Of a stretch of 64,000 nt of DNA, positions 35,855 to 44,191 are shown piece after piece. Each line of letters starts with the position of its first letter. Position 1 is the first letter of the stretch. Below the pieces are notes generated by a model, which made no database searches, was not told the origin of the DNA, and worked only from the letters and a program-made list of their open reading frames with translations. Source of the DNA: Paenibacillus donghaensis (GTDB lineage: Bacteria; Bacillota; Bacilli; Paenibacillales; Paenibacillaceae); the NCBI RefSeq assembly GCF_002192415.1, contig NZ_CP021780.1, forward strand, positions 7,688,001 through 7,752,000, read 5' to 3'. The position numbers and the translations under genes were made by a program.

Positions 35855-35940
35855 ACCTGAAAGTGATACGGAGTATCGCTGCTTCGGAAGCGTAGGCTCT
35901 CTTAAAAAGGACGGCAAAGCTGTTTCTGCTTGGTTATATA
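35855..35940 (+). repeat. Family D repeat, diverged copy
   Basis: CTCTTAAAAAGGACGGCAAAGCTGTTTCTGCTTGG resembles the second half of the repeat at 34736-34800. The stretch precedes the GNAT gene. Confidence 0.4.
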
Positions 35941-35993
35941 TAATAACTTGAGAATGGTATAAGATTGAAGCAAGCCGAAAGGGGACAGATGCC

Positions 35994-36557
35994 TTGTATG
36001 TTTGTGGTGGGGTCATTCCGGCACTGGCCGGACCAAGATTACAGCTGCGGCCTATGACCACCAGGGATGCTCCGGCATTGTTTCATATTTGGTCTCATCC
36101 GCAGGTGGCGCGCTGGCTAGGTGCTCCGCCGCTTACCTCTGTCACCGTTACGGAACAGCTGATCACGCTGTTGTCAGAAATGGCACAGGAGGAAGAGAGT
36201 CTGCGCTGGAGTATTATCGGGCCATCGGGCGAAGTGATTGGCAGCTGCGGGTACAACCGTTGGCAGCTGCAGGGCGCCTATCGTGGGGAAATCGGCTGCG
36301 ACCTTTCGCCGGCGTTCTGGGGCCAAGGATTGATGAGGGAAGCGCTGATCCTGGCACTGAATTATGGCTTTGAGGTGATGGGGCTGAACCGAATTGAAGC
36401 ATTATGTCATCCGGACAATGCCCGGATGTCCAGGCTGGCAAGGTCGCTTGGCTTCCGGCAGGAAGGTCTGCTGCGGCAATACCGCCATACGGCTGCCGGT
36501 TTCCAGGACATCCTGCTGCACGCGGTGCTGCGCCCGGATTGGAAGTATACAGAATAG
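35994..36557 (+). CDS. GNAT-family N-acetyltransferase (RimJ/RimL-like)
   Basis: This 187-residue protein has PRLQLRPMTTRDAPALFHIWSHPQVARWLG, the typical start of the RimJ/RimL branch, then EIGCDLSPAFWGQGLMREALILALNYGFEVMGLNRIEALCHPDNARMSRLARSLGF, including the acetyl-CoA loop (QGLMREA) and the Asn-x-Ala-Ser-like region. The target may be a protein N-terminus or small amine. The start is TTG 35994, behind AAGGGG. It is followed 21 nt later by a multidrug transporter, which may share transcription. Confidence 0.85.
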   Translation: MYVCGGVIPALAGPRLQLRPMTTRDAPALFHIWSHPQVARWLGAPPLTSVTVTEQLITLLSEMAQEEESLRWSIIGPSGEVIGSCGYNRWQLQGAYRGEIGCDLSPAFWGQGLMREALILALNYGFEVMGLNRIEALCHPDNARMSRLARSLGFRQEGLLRQYRHTAAGFQDILLHAVLRPDWKYTE

Positions 36558-36578
36558 ATACAGAGAGGGTTGTAATCA

Positions 36579-38090
36579 TTGAAGGCAATGGGGGATAAGG
36601 AAAGAAAGCTGATATTGACTGGCGTGCTGCTGGCTACTTTTCTGGCAGCCATTGAAGGAACGGTCACGGGACCGGCGGGTCCGGCGATTGTAGGTGATTT
36701 TCAAGGAATACAGTGGCTGAGCTGGATATTCACCGCTTATCTGCTTGCTATGGCTGTAACCACACCGATCTTCGGCAAGCTGAGTGACCTGATTGGCCGT
36801 AAGCCCGTCTTTATGGGGGGCGCAGCGGTTTTTTTGCTCGGTTCGCTGTTATGCGGAATTTCACAGAATATGGAGCAGCTGATTGTGTTCCGATTGATTC
36901 AGGGGATAGGAGCAGGGGCGCTTATCCCGATGACTTTTACCATTATTGGAGATATCTATAGTATCAGGGAGCGGGCCAAAACCCAAGGGCTGTTAAGCTC
37001 GGTGTGGGGAATCTCCTCACTGGCTGGACCGCTGCTCGGCGGGTATGTAGTGGATTATTTGAGCTGGCGTTGGATCTTTGTATTTAATCTGCCATTTGGC
37101 GTGCTGTCGATTCTGTTTATTGCCCGTTACTTCAAGGAAGACAAGGTGCGGCGGAAGACAGCCCTTGATATTCCGGGCGTATTGCTGTTTGCGGCAGGCA
37201 TGGGTGCGCTGCTGCTCGGTTTAACCCTCGGCGGCCAGAGCCTGCCCTGGAGTTCGCCGCTGTTGCTGGCTCTGCTCGGTGCGGCCGTTCTGCTGCTGGC
37301 CGTCTTCCTGTATGTGGAGCGCCATGCGGCGGAGCCTATGCTGCCGCTGAACCTGTTCTCCATCCGCAATATTGCGGTCTCGACAGGAGCCAATCTGCTG
37401 GTCAGCACATTGATTATCGGCCTTACGACTTATGTGCCGCTATGGGTGCAGGGAGTAAACGGAGAAAGTGCCGCTGTTTCGGGATTGCTGCTGGCTCCCA
37501 TGTCGGTCGGTTGGATGCTTGGCTCTATTGCAGGGGGCCGGATGATCATGCGTGCGGGTATGCGAAGCACTGCTATGCTGGGCTTGGCACTGATTGCCGC
37601 TGGTGCAACCGGAATGGTCTTTATGACAGCCGAATCCTCCCAGCTACTGCTGCTGGCGCTGATGCTGGCCTGCGGGGTTGGCTTCGGGTATGCCTCGATA
37701 GTCTTCACCATCATCGCCCAGTCTTCGGTGGAGCAGGCCCGGCGAGGTGCTTCCACCGCGCTGAATACCTTCACCCGTTCACTTGGGCAGACGATCGGAG
37801 TCGCCTTGTTCGGCTCCTGGCTGAACCTGAACATCGGCTGGCTGCTGGCTAAGCAGGACAGTTCTGCTGCCCTTGCAAGCGCCGATATTAACAAGCTGCT
37901 CGACCCGAATACAGCGGGTGCGCTTGCCGGATCGGCCGGCAGTGGTCTGCGCAGTGCACTGGAAGGCGGTCTGCATTCACTGTTTATCGTCATGGCTGTG
38001 TTCGCCGTGCTGTCATTGCTGATCTCGTCTGCTCTGAAGAGAGGCCTGCCGTCCACACTGGATGCGGAGCCAGCTCCGAATAAAGTGTAG
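36579..38090 (+). CDS. MFS transporter, DHA2 (EmrB/QacA-like) drug efflux family
   Basis: This 503-residue protein has about 14 transmembrane helices. Motif A is seen as GKLSDLIGRKPVF in the loop between helices 2 and 3, and motif C-like IWGISSLAGPLLGGYVVD (here VWGISSLAGPLLGGYVVDYLSWRWIFVFNLPFGVLSI) in helix 5, typical of DHA2 proton antiporters. The starting part ATFLAAIEGTVTGPAGPAIVGDF fits motif D1. Likely drug/H+ antiport across the cell membrane; the substrate is not identifiable. The start is TTG 36579 or ATG 36588, behind GAGAGG. Confidence 0.88.
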   Translation: MKAMGDKERKLILTGVLLATFLAAIEGTVTGPAGPAIVGDFQGIQWLSWIFTAYLLAMAVTTPIFGKLSDLIGRKPVFMGGAAVFLLGSLLCGISQNMEQLIVFRLIQGIGAGALIPMTFTIIGDIYSIRERAKTQGLLSSVWGISSLAGPLLGGYVVDYLSWRWIFVFNLPFGVLSILFIARYFKEDKVRRKTALDIPGVLLFAAGMGALLLGLTLGGQSLPWSSPLLLALLGAAVLLLAVFLYVERHAAEPMLPLNLFSIRNIAVSTGANLLVSTLIIGLTTYVPLWVQGVNGESAAVSGLLLAPMSVGWMLGSIAGGRMIMRAGMRSTAMLGLALIAAGATGMVFMTAESSQLLLLALMLACGVGFGYASIVFTIIAQSSVEQARRGASTALNTFTRSLGQTIGVALFGSWLNLNIGWLLAKQDSSAALASADINKLLDPNTAGALAGSAGSGLRSALEGGLHSLFIVMAVFAVLSLLISSALKRGLPSTLDAEPAPNKV

Positions 38091-38118
38091 AAGCAGAATG
38101 CTTGGCATGAGGCAGCGC

Positions 38119-38755
38119 GTTGCTGATCACTTAGGCCTCGGCATGAGGATAGGATAGAAAACTCAGCTCCGTAGTGGCTTGATAGGCTCGAAACTTTGAT
38201 TTAGTTGCGGAAGTGCATCTAATTGGCGGATTTTTTGCATTTTGGAGGAATTAAGTGCAAAAAGGCATCTAATTTGGCTTTCTGAGCGTCAGAGCCCAGA
38301 TTTACTCGAAATTAGTTGCAGAATCGCACTTAATCGATCGTTGGCTGATGATTTGGCTTAAATTAACTGCACTTTCGGTTACTACTTAGGTCCCCTAGCC
38401 CTCTTCGCTCATAACCCTCGCTTCGATTTCAGACGGTTGCGGACTCAGGAGCCTCTATTTGCTGTACATAGGCCGTTTTGCAGGATTAACGGACCCAGGA
38501 GCCTCTATATCACAGAAAACCCTCGCTTTAGAGCCTGTTTTGACGACTTAGGGGCTATACGGTCCGTAAGACGTCAAAAGATCGCAGATAGGAGGAAATA
38601 GGGGCTATACGGTCCGCTAGAATGCAGGTTACCTAGTTCAAGGGCTTGGAGTGTCGCAGGGTCCTAAGTAGTAACCACTTTCGCATCTATTTGCCCGAAA
38701 TGGTCCAGAGCAACCTTCTAAATCCGCGCTTGAACCTAGTAGGATCAACCTAATT
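38119..38755 (+). repeat. Family A repeat, copy A4, split by a 298-bp insertion
   Basis: From an eroded terminus (TTGCTGATCACTTAGG) the copy runs through CTCCGTAGTGGC, GATTTAGTTGCGGAAGTGCATCTAATTGG and further palindromes, is split at CACTTTCG by the element at 38378-38675, and resumes with CATCTATTTG to CCTAGTAGGATCAAC. Orientation is as A2 and A5. Confidence 0.82.
38378..38675 (+). mobile_element. 298-bp MITE-like element, copy 2
   Basis: Same 298-bp length as copy 1, with only about six base differences seen by eye. The termini are GTTACTACTTAGGTCCC and GGGTCCTAAGTAGTAAC. Perfect 8-bp direct repeats CACTTTCG flank it at 38370-38377 and 38676-38683. No coding capacity. The target is again the centre of a palindrome of repeat family A (AACTG-CACTTTCG-CATCTA). 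Confidence 0.88.
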
Positions 38756-38854
38756 ACCCGCGGCCCGTAGCGCCTCCAGAAACAAGGAGTTTGCCAACTA
38801 ACGGTCCCTATAGCGAGTATATGTGTGAGGTTGATACCAATGCCACAACACCCC

Positions 38855-38912
38855 GACCAACTAAACCAACTAAACCAACTAAACCAACCAAACCAACCAA
38901 ACCAACTAATTT
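38855..38912 (+). repeat. 9-bp tandem repeat (TAAACCAAC)
   Basis: The unit is repeated about six times, the later copies carrying the variant CAAACCAAC. It lies between repeat copy A4 and the MarR terminator. Confidence 0.9.
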
Positions 38913-38924
38913 TGTTATAAGCAC

Positions 38925-38964
38925 AAAGAGGCAATGCCGGGTGTTATCCCGGCATTGCCTCTTT
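38925..38964 (-). terminator. Terminator of the MarR gene
   Basis: The perfect 17-bp arms AAAGAGGCAATGCCGGG and CCCGGCATTGCCTCTTT enclose a 6-nt loop; on the minus strand TGTGCTTATAAC follows. Confidence 0.85.
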
Positions 38965-38996
38965 CAGTTCTGCTTACCGACTGAAATCATCAGCCT

Positions 38997-39464
38997 CTAC
39001 TTGCGCGGAAGCGGGGAGAGCTTCTCGGCTTGAAGACCCATCTTCTTGAGCAGGGTAATCATCTGCTCCTTCTCCTCGTCACTCAGGCCGCTGAAGGCCA
39101 GGTGAAGCCGCTCCGAGTACTTCGGATACAACTCGTTCATTAAGCGTTCGCCTTCCGTAGTCAGCTCGGCAAAAATAACACGGCGATCGCTCGGGCAAGG
39201 CTTGCGCTGCAGGTAGCCGCGTTCTTCCAGCTTGTCTATTACGTAGGTAACGTTGCCGCTCTGCAATAGCAGCTTGGCGCCAATCTGCTGGATCGGCTGT
39301 GCACCCTTGTAGTACAGAACTTCCATCACAGCGAAGGCGGTCGGGTTGAACCCTTCAATCTTGCTGCCCGTAACAGCGTGTTCATTAATACTCTTGAAGG
39401 ATTTTGCGAATACGCGGTACAAATGCAAGGTTAACTGAGTATCACGTTCATAAGATTGTATCAT
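38997..39464 (-). CDS. MarR-family transcriptional regulator
   Basis: This 155-residue protein starts at ATG 39464 with GGTGGAG upstream. The winged helix is seen as GFNPTAFAVMEVLYYKGAQPIQQIGAKLLLQSGNVTYVIDKLEERGYLQRK, with wing PCPSDRRVIFAELTTEGERL. One cysteine (PCPSD) sits in the wing. The branch resembles Bacillus HPr/YkvE-like MarR proteins. The divergent gene across 569 bp is ecsA, whose regulation by it is not implied. Target unknown. Confidence 0.87.
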   Translation of the reverse strand: MIQSYERDTQLTLHLYRVFAKSFKSINEHAVTGSKIEGFNPTAFAVMEVLYYKGAQPIQQIGAKLLLQSGNVTYVIDKLEERGYLQRKPCPSDRRVIFAELTTEGERLMNELYPKYSERLHLAFSGLSDEEKEQMITLLKKMGLQAEKLSPLPRK

Positions 39465-40033
39465 AGCTTCTCCACCCTTTATGGTTAATCGTGTGAGCTC
39501 GCCCGCACGGTTTAGAATCCTTGCCCTGAAATGCACCGGTAACCTGTGCAGCGGTTTTTGAGATAACTTTACAATACGTTAAAGAAACGATGAAGAACAT
39601 GTGATTTGTCACAATGAGCACACTTTTAATTATTAAAAATCAAACAATATCATTCCGTGGTATAAAAAAACGTTGTTTCCTCCCGGTCGCAGTGCGGAAA
39701 TCCCTCTCATCCGCTGGGGCAGGTATCATTTACAGCCCGGGACGGATGCTCCGCAGTGTTCCAATAATTTACTATAAGGCTGTTGGAAACAGATGATCAG
39801 GGAAGAAGAAACGAACATGGATAGGATGAAAAAAGAAGGTGTTCGGTACAGGCCATCCGCAGTGTTCCGCAGCCAGTTCCATTTGCCGGTGACAATGGAG
39901 AAATATCATTTTATTTAGTGCAAACTGCAGGTATGCTTAACCTTGTGAATCAAATATTTGTGGAAGCTTCTAGATTATTCGTATAATGAAAGACAGAGAA
40001 GGCACTTATTCAATCAGATGTGGGAGATGGATC
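39465..40033. other. Gene-free region between the MarR gene and ecsA
   Basis: This 569-bp stretch holds the divergent control regions. A 60-codon frame at 39614-39796 lacks a ribosome binding site and a recognisable product. The sequence CATCCGCAGTGTTCC-like (ATGCTCCGCAGTGTTCC near 39748 and CATCCGCAGTGTTCCG near 39857) occurs twice. Confidence 0.4.
39958..39987 (+). promoter_or_regulatory. Promoter of ecsAB
   Basis: TTGTGG at 39958-39963 and TATAAT at 39982-39987 with an 18-nt spacer, about 47 nt before the ecsA ATG. Confidence 0.6.
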
Positions 40034-40768
40034 ATGGAAGACTTAGAAACAGAGCAGGAGCTGGGCGAAGGGGTTGTGCTTGACGTTGCCATTGAAGCGG
40101 CAGGCTATGAGGCTGGAGATACGCGGATTGTCGATATCTCCTTTCAGGTGCGCAAGGGCGAGCTGCTGGGACTGATCGGACCTAACGGTGCAGGCAAAAG
40201 TACCACGATCAAGGCGCTCCTGGGGCTGCTCAAATACTCCAAAGCCAAAGTGATGATAGGGGGAGCCAGCAAGTCTTATGCTTATGTGCCCGAGCAGCCT
40301 GTGTTCTATGAGGATTTGACGTTGTGGGAGCATCTGGATTTAGCAGCTGCAGCTTACGGGCTGAAGTTCGGCCTATTTGAGTCCACGGCGGAAAGACTGT
40401 TGAAGCAGTTTAAAATGGAGCATGTGCGCAATGACCTTCCTTCCGGCTTCTCGAAAGGCATGAAGCAAAAAATGATGCTGATGCTCGGTTTCCTCGTGCA
40501 GCCGGATGTATATATTGTCGATGAGCCGTTTATCGGATTGGACCCGCGGGCCACGAAGGATTTCCTGCGTCTCTTGGAGGCGGAACGCGAGCGGGGCGCC
40601 GGAGTGCTGATGTCTACCCATGTGCTGGATACGGCTGAGAAAATCTGCGATTCGTTTGTGCTGATCTCCGAAGGGCAGATGACGGCCTGGGGAACGCTGG
40701 ATGATATCCGCTCCGAGGCCGGACTGCCGGAGGCGTCGTTGTTTGATTGCTTCGACGAATTAACATGA
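40034..40768 (+). CDS. ecsA: ABC transporter ATP-binding protein EcsA
   Basis: This 244-residue ATPase has Walker A GPNGAGKST, Q-loop region YVPEQPVFYEDLTLWEHL, signature GFSKGMKQK (variant of LSGGQ), Walker B VYIVDEPFIGLDP and H-loop STHVLD. The composition and signature match EcsA, the ATPase of the Ecs transporter, which in Bacillus affects protein secretion, competence and membrane proteolysis. ATG 40034 has GGGAG upstream. The stop overlaps the ecsB start (ATGA). Confidence 0.9.
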   Translation: MEDLETEQELGEGVVLDVAIEAAGYEAGDTRIVDISFQVRKGELLGLIGPNGAGKSTTIKALLGLLKYSKAKVMIGGASKSYAYVPEQPVFYEDLTLWEHLDLAAAAYGLKFGLFESTAERLLKQFKMEHVRNDLPSGFSKGMKQKMMLMLGFLVQPDVYIVDEPFIGLDPRATKDFLRLLEAERERGAGVLMSTHVLDTAEKICDSFVLISEGQMTAWGTLDDIRSEAGLPEASLFDCFDELT

Positions 40769-42057
40769 GCACCCGCAAGCTCGTTGCCGAAGAGGCTCAT
40801 GCTGCTGTCAAGCAGACTGCCTTCACCTTTCCTACCGCGCGGCGTCTATTCTGGCGGCGGCTGAGGTCCCATATGCATGAACAGCAGAAGATCATCCGCA
40901 CGGCCGCCGACTGGACGGTGTTGCTCTATTTCATCATTCCCGGCGGCCTGCTTGGGGGCCGTTTCTACCTCGGCTTCTGGAATGAGCCGTTGCCGGACTG
41001 GATCGGAAACATCCCGTTCTCGCTGGCTGCCGTCCTGCTCGTGCTCGTGCTGAGCCGAGGGGGAATGCTGCTGCTCTTACAGGAGGGCGATCTGCTGTTT
41101 CTGAAGCAGCGTACCGAATGGATCAGGACGATTATGCTGCGGGGAATCGTGTACAGCCTGATCCTGACGACGCTCAAAATAGCTGCTGTCTTTGTTCTGC
41201 TTCTGCCTTTCCTGATCCGCAGCTTCGGATGGTCTGCCGATGCTGCCGCCGCATTGCTCGTGCTGAGCATCACCGCCAGCTGGTTCATCAAGCCGATGTC
41301 CCACATCGTCAAAGTGCAGCGCCAAGGCTGGCGCCGCTGGCTGTGGCAGCTTCCGGGAGTAGTGCTGCCCTGCGGCATTTATGTACGGGTTGTACTGTAT
41401 GGAAGCAGTCAGCCACTGGTGCTGTGGATCACCGCGTGTCTGTTTGCGGCGGGAGCCATCCTCGCGATCCGGTTGCGGCTGGGCCTGCAGGGCACGTTCC
41501 TGAATGATGTGCGCGAGGACTACAAGCAGCGGATGCGGATCGCGGCGCTGATGCTGCGCGGTGTGCTGGACAAGCCGCGTCCGACCCGGCACAAGCCCTG
41601 GATTTTCCGCAAATCGCAGCCGCTGCTGAAGTCCACAGAGCCGGAGAGCCGGTTCGCCGCCGCCGCCGTCAAAGCGCTGCTGCGCAACCCGGCCCATCTG
41701 AAGCTGTACCTGCAATTTATGGGAGTCTCCCTGGTGGCGATTTTTATTGTGCCGGCCGTGCTGAAGTGGATTATATTCATAGTGTTGTCTTTATTGTTCG
41801 CTTACTGGCTGACCTCGTTCTGGATTTTTTTTGCCGGAGACGATTATATTGGCATTCTGCCCTTCACCAAAGAACAAAAGGCGGAAGCCGGGGCACGCAC
41901 CATTCCCCTGCTGCTGATTCCCTATACGGTGCTGTGTGCAGCTGTAGTCTGTATTCCCGTCTATTCCTGGTGGGGGCTGCTGCTGTTTATCCCGGTGGGG
42001 GCTGCGGCCGGCCTGCTGATTTCGAGGGTGTATACCGCCATTCGCCTGGGCAGATAG
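40765..42057 (+). CDS. ecsB: ABC transporter permease EcsB
   Basis: This 430-residue protein has an Arg-rich N-terminal segment (TARRLFWRRLRSHMHEQQKII) and about eight to ten transmembrane helices in two groups separated by a basic cytoplasmic region around RMRIAALMLRGVLDKPRPTRHKP. This is the EcsB layout. The start at 40765 gives a 4-nt overlap with ecsA, so the two are translated together. No ecsC follows. Confidence 0.88.
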   Translation: MSTRKLVAEEAHAAVKQTAFTFPTARRLFWRRLRSHMHEQQKIIRTAADWTVLLYFIIPGGLLGGRFYLGFWNEPLPDWIGNIPFSLAAVLLVLVLSRGGMLLLLQEGDLLFLKQRTEWIRTIMLRGIVYSLILTTLKIAAVFVLLLPFLIRSFGWSADAAAALLVLSITASWFIKPMSHIVKVQRQGWRRWLWQLPGVVLPCGIYVRVVLYGSSQPLVLWITACLFAAGAILAIRLRLGLQGTFLNDVREDYKQRMRIAALMLRGVLDKPRPTRHKPWIFRKSQPLLKSTEPESRFAAAAVKALLRNPAHLKLYLQFMGVSLVAIFIVPAVLKWIIFIVLSLLFAYWLTSFWIFFAGDDYIGILPFTKEQKAEAGARTIPLLLIPYTVLCAAVVCIPVYSWWGLLLFIPVGAAAGLLISRVYTAIRLGR

Positions 42058-42197
42058 TCATAGATAAGGCATAATCTGGAGCTTTAGTTTCCATACTGGA
42101 AATAAAGTGCCACGAATTTTTTCTTTTAAAAAGTAATCCTCTTCATTGTTTCCCGCGAAGGTTAATATAGAGGGAGAATATCGAGAGGGGTTCCCTT

Positions 42198-42779
42198 ATG
42201 ACAGAAACTCTGGATGACAGAGAGTTAATGAAGCTTGTTGGAGAGAAGGACCCTGCGGCGCTGGAATGGCTCTATGACCGTTATGAGAGAATCGTGTATT
42301 CGTTCGCTTTCCGCATTGTACAGGATGCCATGGCAGCCGAAGAGGTGGTGCAGGAGCTGTTCCTGCGGGTATGGACCCACAGTGAGCGGTATGATGAAGC
42401 CCAAGGTAAATTAACTACCTGGATGTTCGCGGTCACGCGCAATATCGCCGTCGATATGCTGCGCCGCAAATCGGTGCGGGACCAGGGAATTTCAGTGGAA
42501 GATACAACCCTGCATACGATGGCTGACGAGCATGCGGATACAGAGGCTCAGGTTGAGCTAAGAAGCGAAGGGGAACGTATGCGCAAGGTGCTGACCGAGC
42601 TGAGCCGGGATCAGCAGCAGGTGATTGATTCCATTTATTACGGAGGCATGACCCAGCAGGAGGTCTCTGAGCGTTATAATATTCCGCTCGGAACGGTGAA
42701 GAGCCGTGTGCGGCTTGCTCTGAAGCAAATGAAGAAGCACCTGAGGCTTGAAGGAAGGAGGGAAGGATACGATGGATAA
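42198..42779 (+). CDS. ECF-type RNA polymerase sigma factor
   Basis: This 193-residue sigma factor has region 2 (ALEWLYDRYERIVYSFAFRIVQDAMAAEEVVQELFLRVWTHSERYD ... LTTWMFAVTRNIAVDMLRRK) and region 4 (LSRDQQQVIDSIYYGGMTQQEVSERYNIPLGTVKSRVRLALKQMKKHL). No region 1.1 or 3. AGAGGGG precedes the ATG. It overlaps the anti-sigma gene by 8 nt, so the pair is translationally coupled. Probably keeps control of a stress regulon in the SigK/RskA style; the promoter targets are unknown. Confidence 0.92.
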   Translation: MTETLDDRELMKLVGEKDPAALEWLYDRYERIVYSFAFRIVQDAMAAEEVVQELFLRVWTHSERYDEAQGKLTTWMFAVTRNIAVDMLRRKSVRDQGISVEDTTLHTMADEHADTEAQVELRSEGERMRKVLTELSRDQQQVIDSIYYGGMTQQEVSERYNIPLGTVKSRVRLALKQMKKHLRLEGRREGYDG

Positions 42780-43683
42780 CACGGACAAAGAACTGTGTGA
42801 ATGGGCAGAGATGTATGCGCTCGGCGGTCTGGACGAAGCGGAGAAGCTGCGGTTCGAGCAGCATATGCTGACCTGTGCCGAGTGCCGGGAGCAGGTGCAG
42901 GAGCTGAGGGCGATCATTGAGCTGCTGCCGCTCGCCTCAGCCGAAGTCGCCCCTCCTTCAGGCATGAAGAGCCGCGTGCTCGGCCATGTGCTGTCTGCCG
43001 GCGGCGCGCCGGGACAGCAAGCGGCACCGGTGGTGGATTCGGCTGCTGGCGGCGGTGCGCCCGGGGCGGGAACTGCAGCCGCTGTGAACAGCAGGCCTTC
43101 TCCGGCCCCGGTGCCTGCGCCAAGCACGCCGTCGCCTGCGCCGCGGCCTTATCCGATCTCTGTGAAGAGAGGCAGAAGGCTGCGTACGCTGGCCGCCGGA
43201 ATTGCGGCAGTCGCGGCGGCATTGGCCATTTATTCCGCGGTGCTGCAGCGGGATATCAGCGGGCTGCGCCAGGAGCTTGCCGCAGTGGCCCAGGAACGGG
43301 CCGGACTGCAGCAGCAGCTCGCACTTGCGCAAGCTCCCTCCACCGAGTTGAAGGTTAACGAGGTGGTGCAGCTGGGTCCTGCGGCAGAGGACATTGTAGC
43401 CAGCGGCCTGGCGACCATAGTCATCGACGCCAAAGGGACCCATCTGCTGGTCCAGGCCGAGAAGCTGCCGGAACTGACCGGAAGCGAAGCGTACCAGGTC
43501 TGGCTGATCAAGGGCGACGTGAAGCAGAGCGCGGGTACGTTCCTGGCCTCGCAAGGAACGGGGGCGATGTATTACACCTTCGACCCGCAAGGGTACGATA
43601 CCGTGGCTATTACGCTGGAGCCGGATGGGCAGGGCGAACAGCCGCGCGGCAAGCCGATTCTGGTTGCTGCGATCGAAGGATAA
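42772..43683 (+). CDS. Membrane anti-sigma factor (RskA-like) with zinc-binding N-terminus
   Basis: This 303-residue protein has the anti-sigma zinc motif His31-x3-Cys35-x2-Cys38 (HMLTCAECRE), a Pro/Ala-rich linker, one transmembrane helix (about 145-163) with a coiled-coil-like segment after it (ELAAVAQERAGLQQQLALAQ) and a C-terminal RskA domain (LTGSEAYQVWLIKGDVKQSAGTF). It should hold the ECF factor inactive at the membrane. ATG 42772 follows AGGAGGG; a start at 42748 is less likely. The gene pair is compact. Confidence 0.9.
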   Translation: MDNTDKELCEWAEMYALGGLDEAEKLRFEQHMLTCAECREQVQELRAIIELLPLASAEVAPPSGMKSRVLGHVLSAGGAPGQQAAPVVDSAAGGGAPGAGTAAAVNSRPSPAPVPAPSTPSPAPRPYPISVKRGRRLRTLAAGIAAVAAALAIYSAVLQRDISGLRQELAAVAQERAGLQQQLALAQAPSTELKVNEVVQLGPAAEDIVASGLATIVIDAKGTHLLVQAEKLPELTGSEAYQVWLIKGDVKQSAGTFLASQGTGAMYYTFDPQGYDTVAITLEPDGQGEQPRGKPILVAAIEG

Positions 43684-44077
43684 CTTAGAACCTGTCTGCC
43701 TGATTACTTCGTAGATCCAATTAAGCTATAGAATATTGTTCGGATCTTTCGGAGCAAACAGAGGCCAAACTGCAACTACATGTAGCCGGATCGCCAACCT
43801 ATAAGTGGAATACCTGAGTGCATACTGCTTTCGCAGCTGCGTTATAGGGAATTTCTACCACTAATCAGGTCATTTCGACTCTGAAACGTCATCAACAGAC
43901 GAATTAGCGGTATATTTTCCCTATAAGCTGGGATTACAGAATATCTACTGGCATCTAACGGTAGTATTTCCCTATCGCCACCTACGTGTTATTACTTGGC
44001 TCTCCAATATTCTTGGGAAAGCAGGGCCTATGCAGCCGCTCCGCCGGAGGGCAATCCGGCAGACATTCGCCATATAC
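43684..44077. repeat. Gene-free stretch with degenerate family A remnant
   Basis: TTCGGAGCAAACAGAGGCCAAACTGCAACTA near 43749 resembles the inverted family A sequence of copy A3, but conservation is partial. Between 43837 and 43975 lie short repeated pieces (TATAGGGAATTTCTACC, TATTTTCCCTATAAGC, GTATTTCCCTATCGCC), each with TAGCGG/TAACGG-type neighbours. No gene. Confidence 0.4.
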
Positions 44078-44122
44078 AACAACAGCGTGACCCGCCGCAA
44101 GAGGCAGGTCACGCTGTTTGTT
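44078..44122 (-). terminator. Terminator of the HI0933-family gene
   Basis: The 12-bp arms AACAGCGTGACC and GGTCACGCTGTT enclose a 14-nt loop. On the minus strand it is followed by GTTGTATAT. Confidence 0.75.
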
Positions 44123-44191
44123 GTGCTGTGGAATTCTAGGGTGCAATCATGAGCGGAGCACCGCGTTTCGCTCATGGATTAGCAAGCAGCA

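Noticed and set aside
38638..38934. Minus-strand open frame with WFGWFSW runs
   Set aside because: It comes from the 9-bp tandem repeat and the end of the 298-bp element; no ribosome binding site.
39614..39796. 60-codon frame upstream of ecsA
   Set aside because: No ribosome binding site, no domain.
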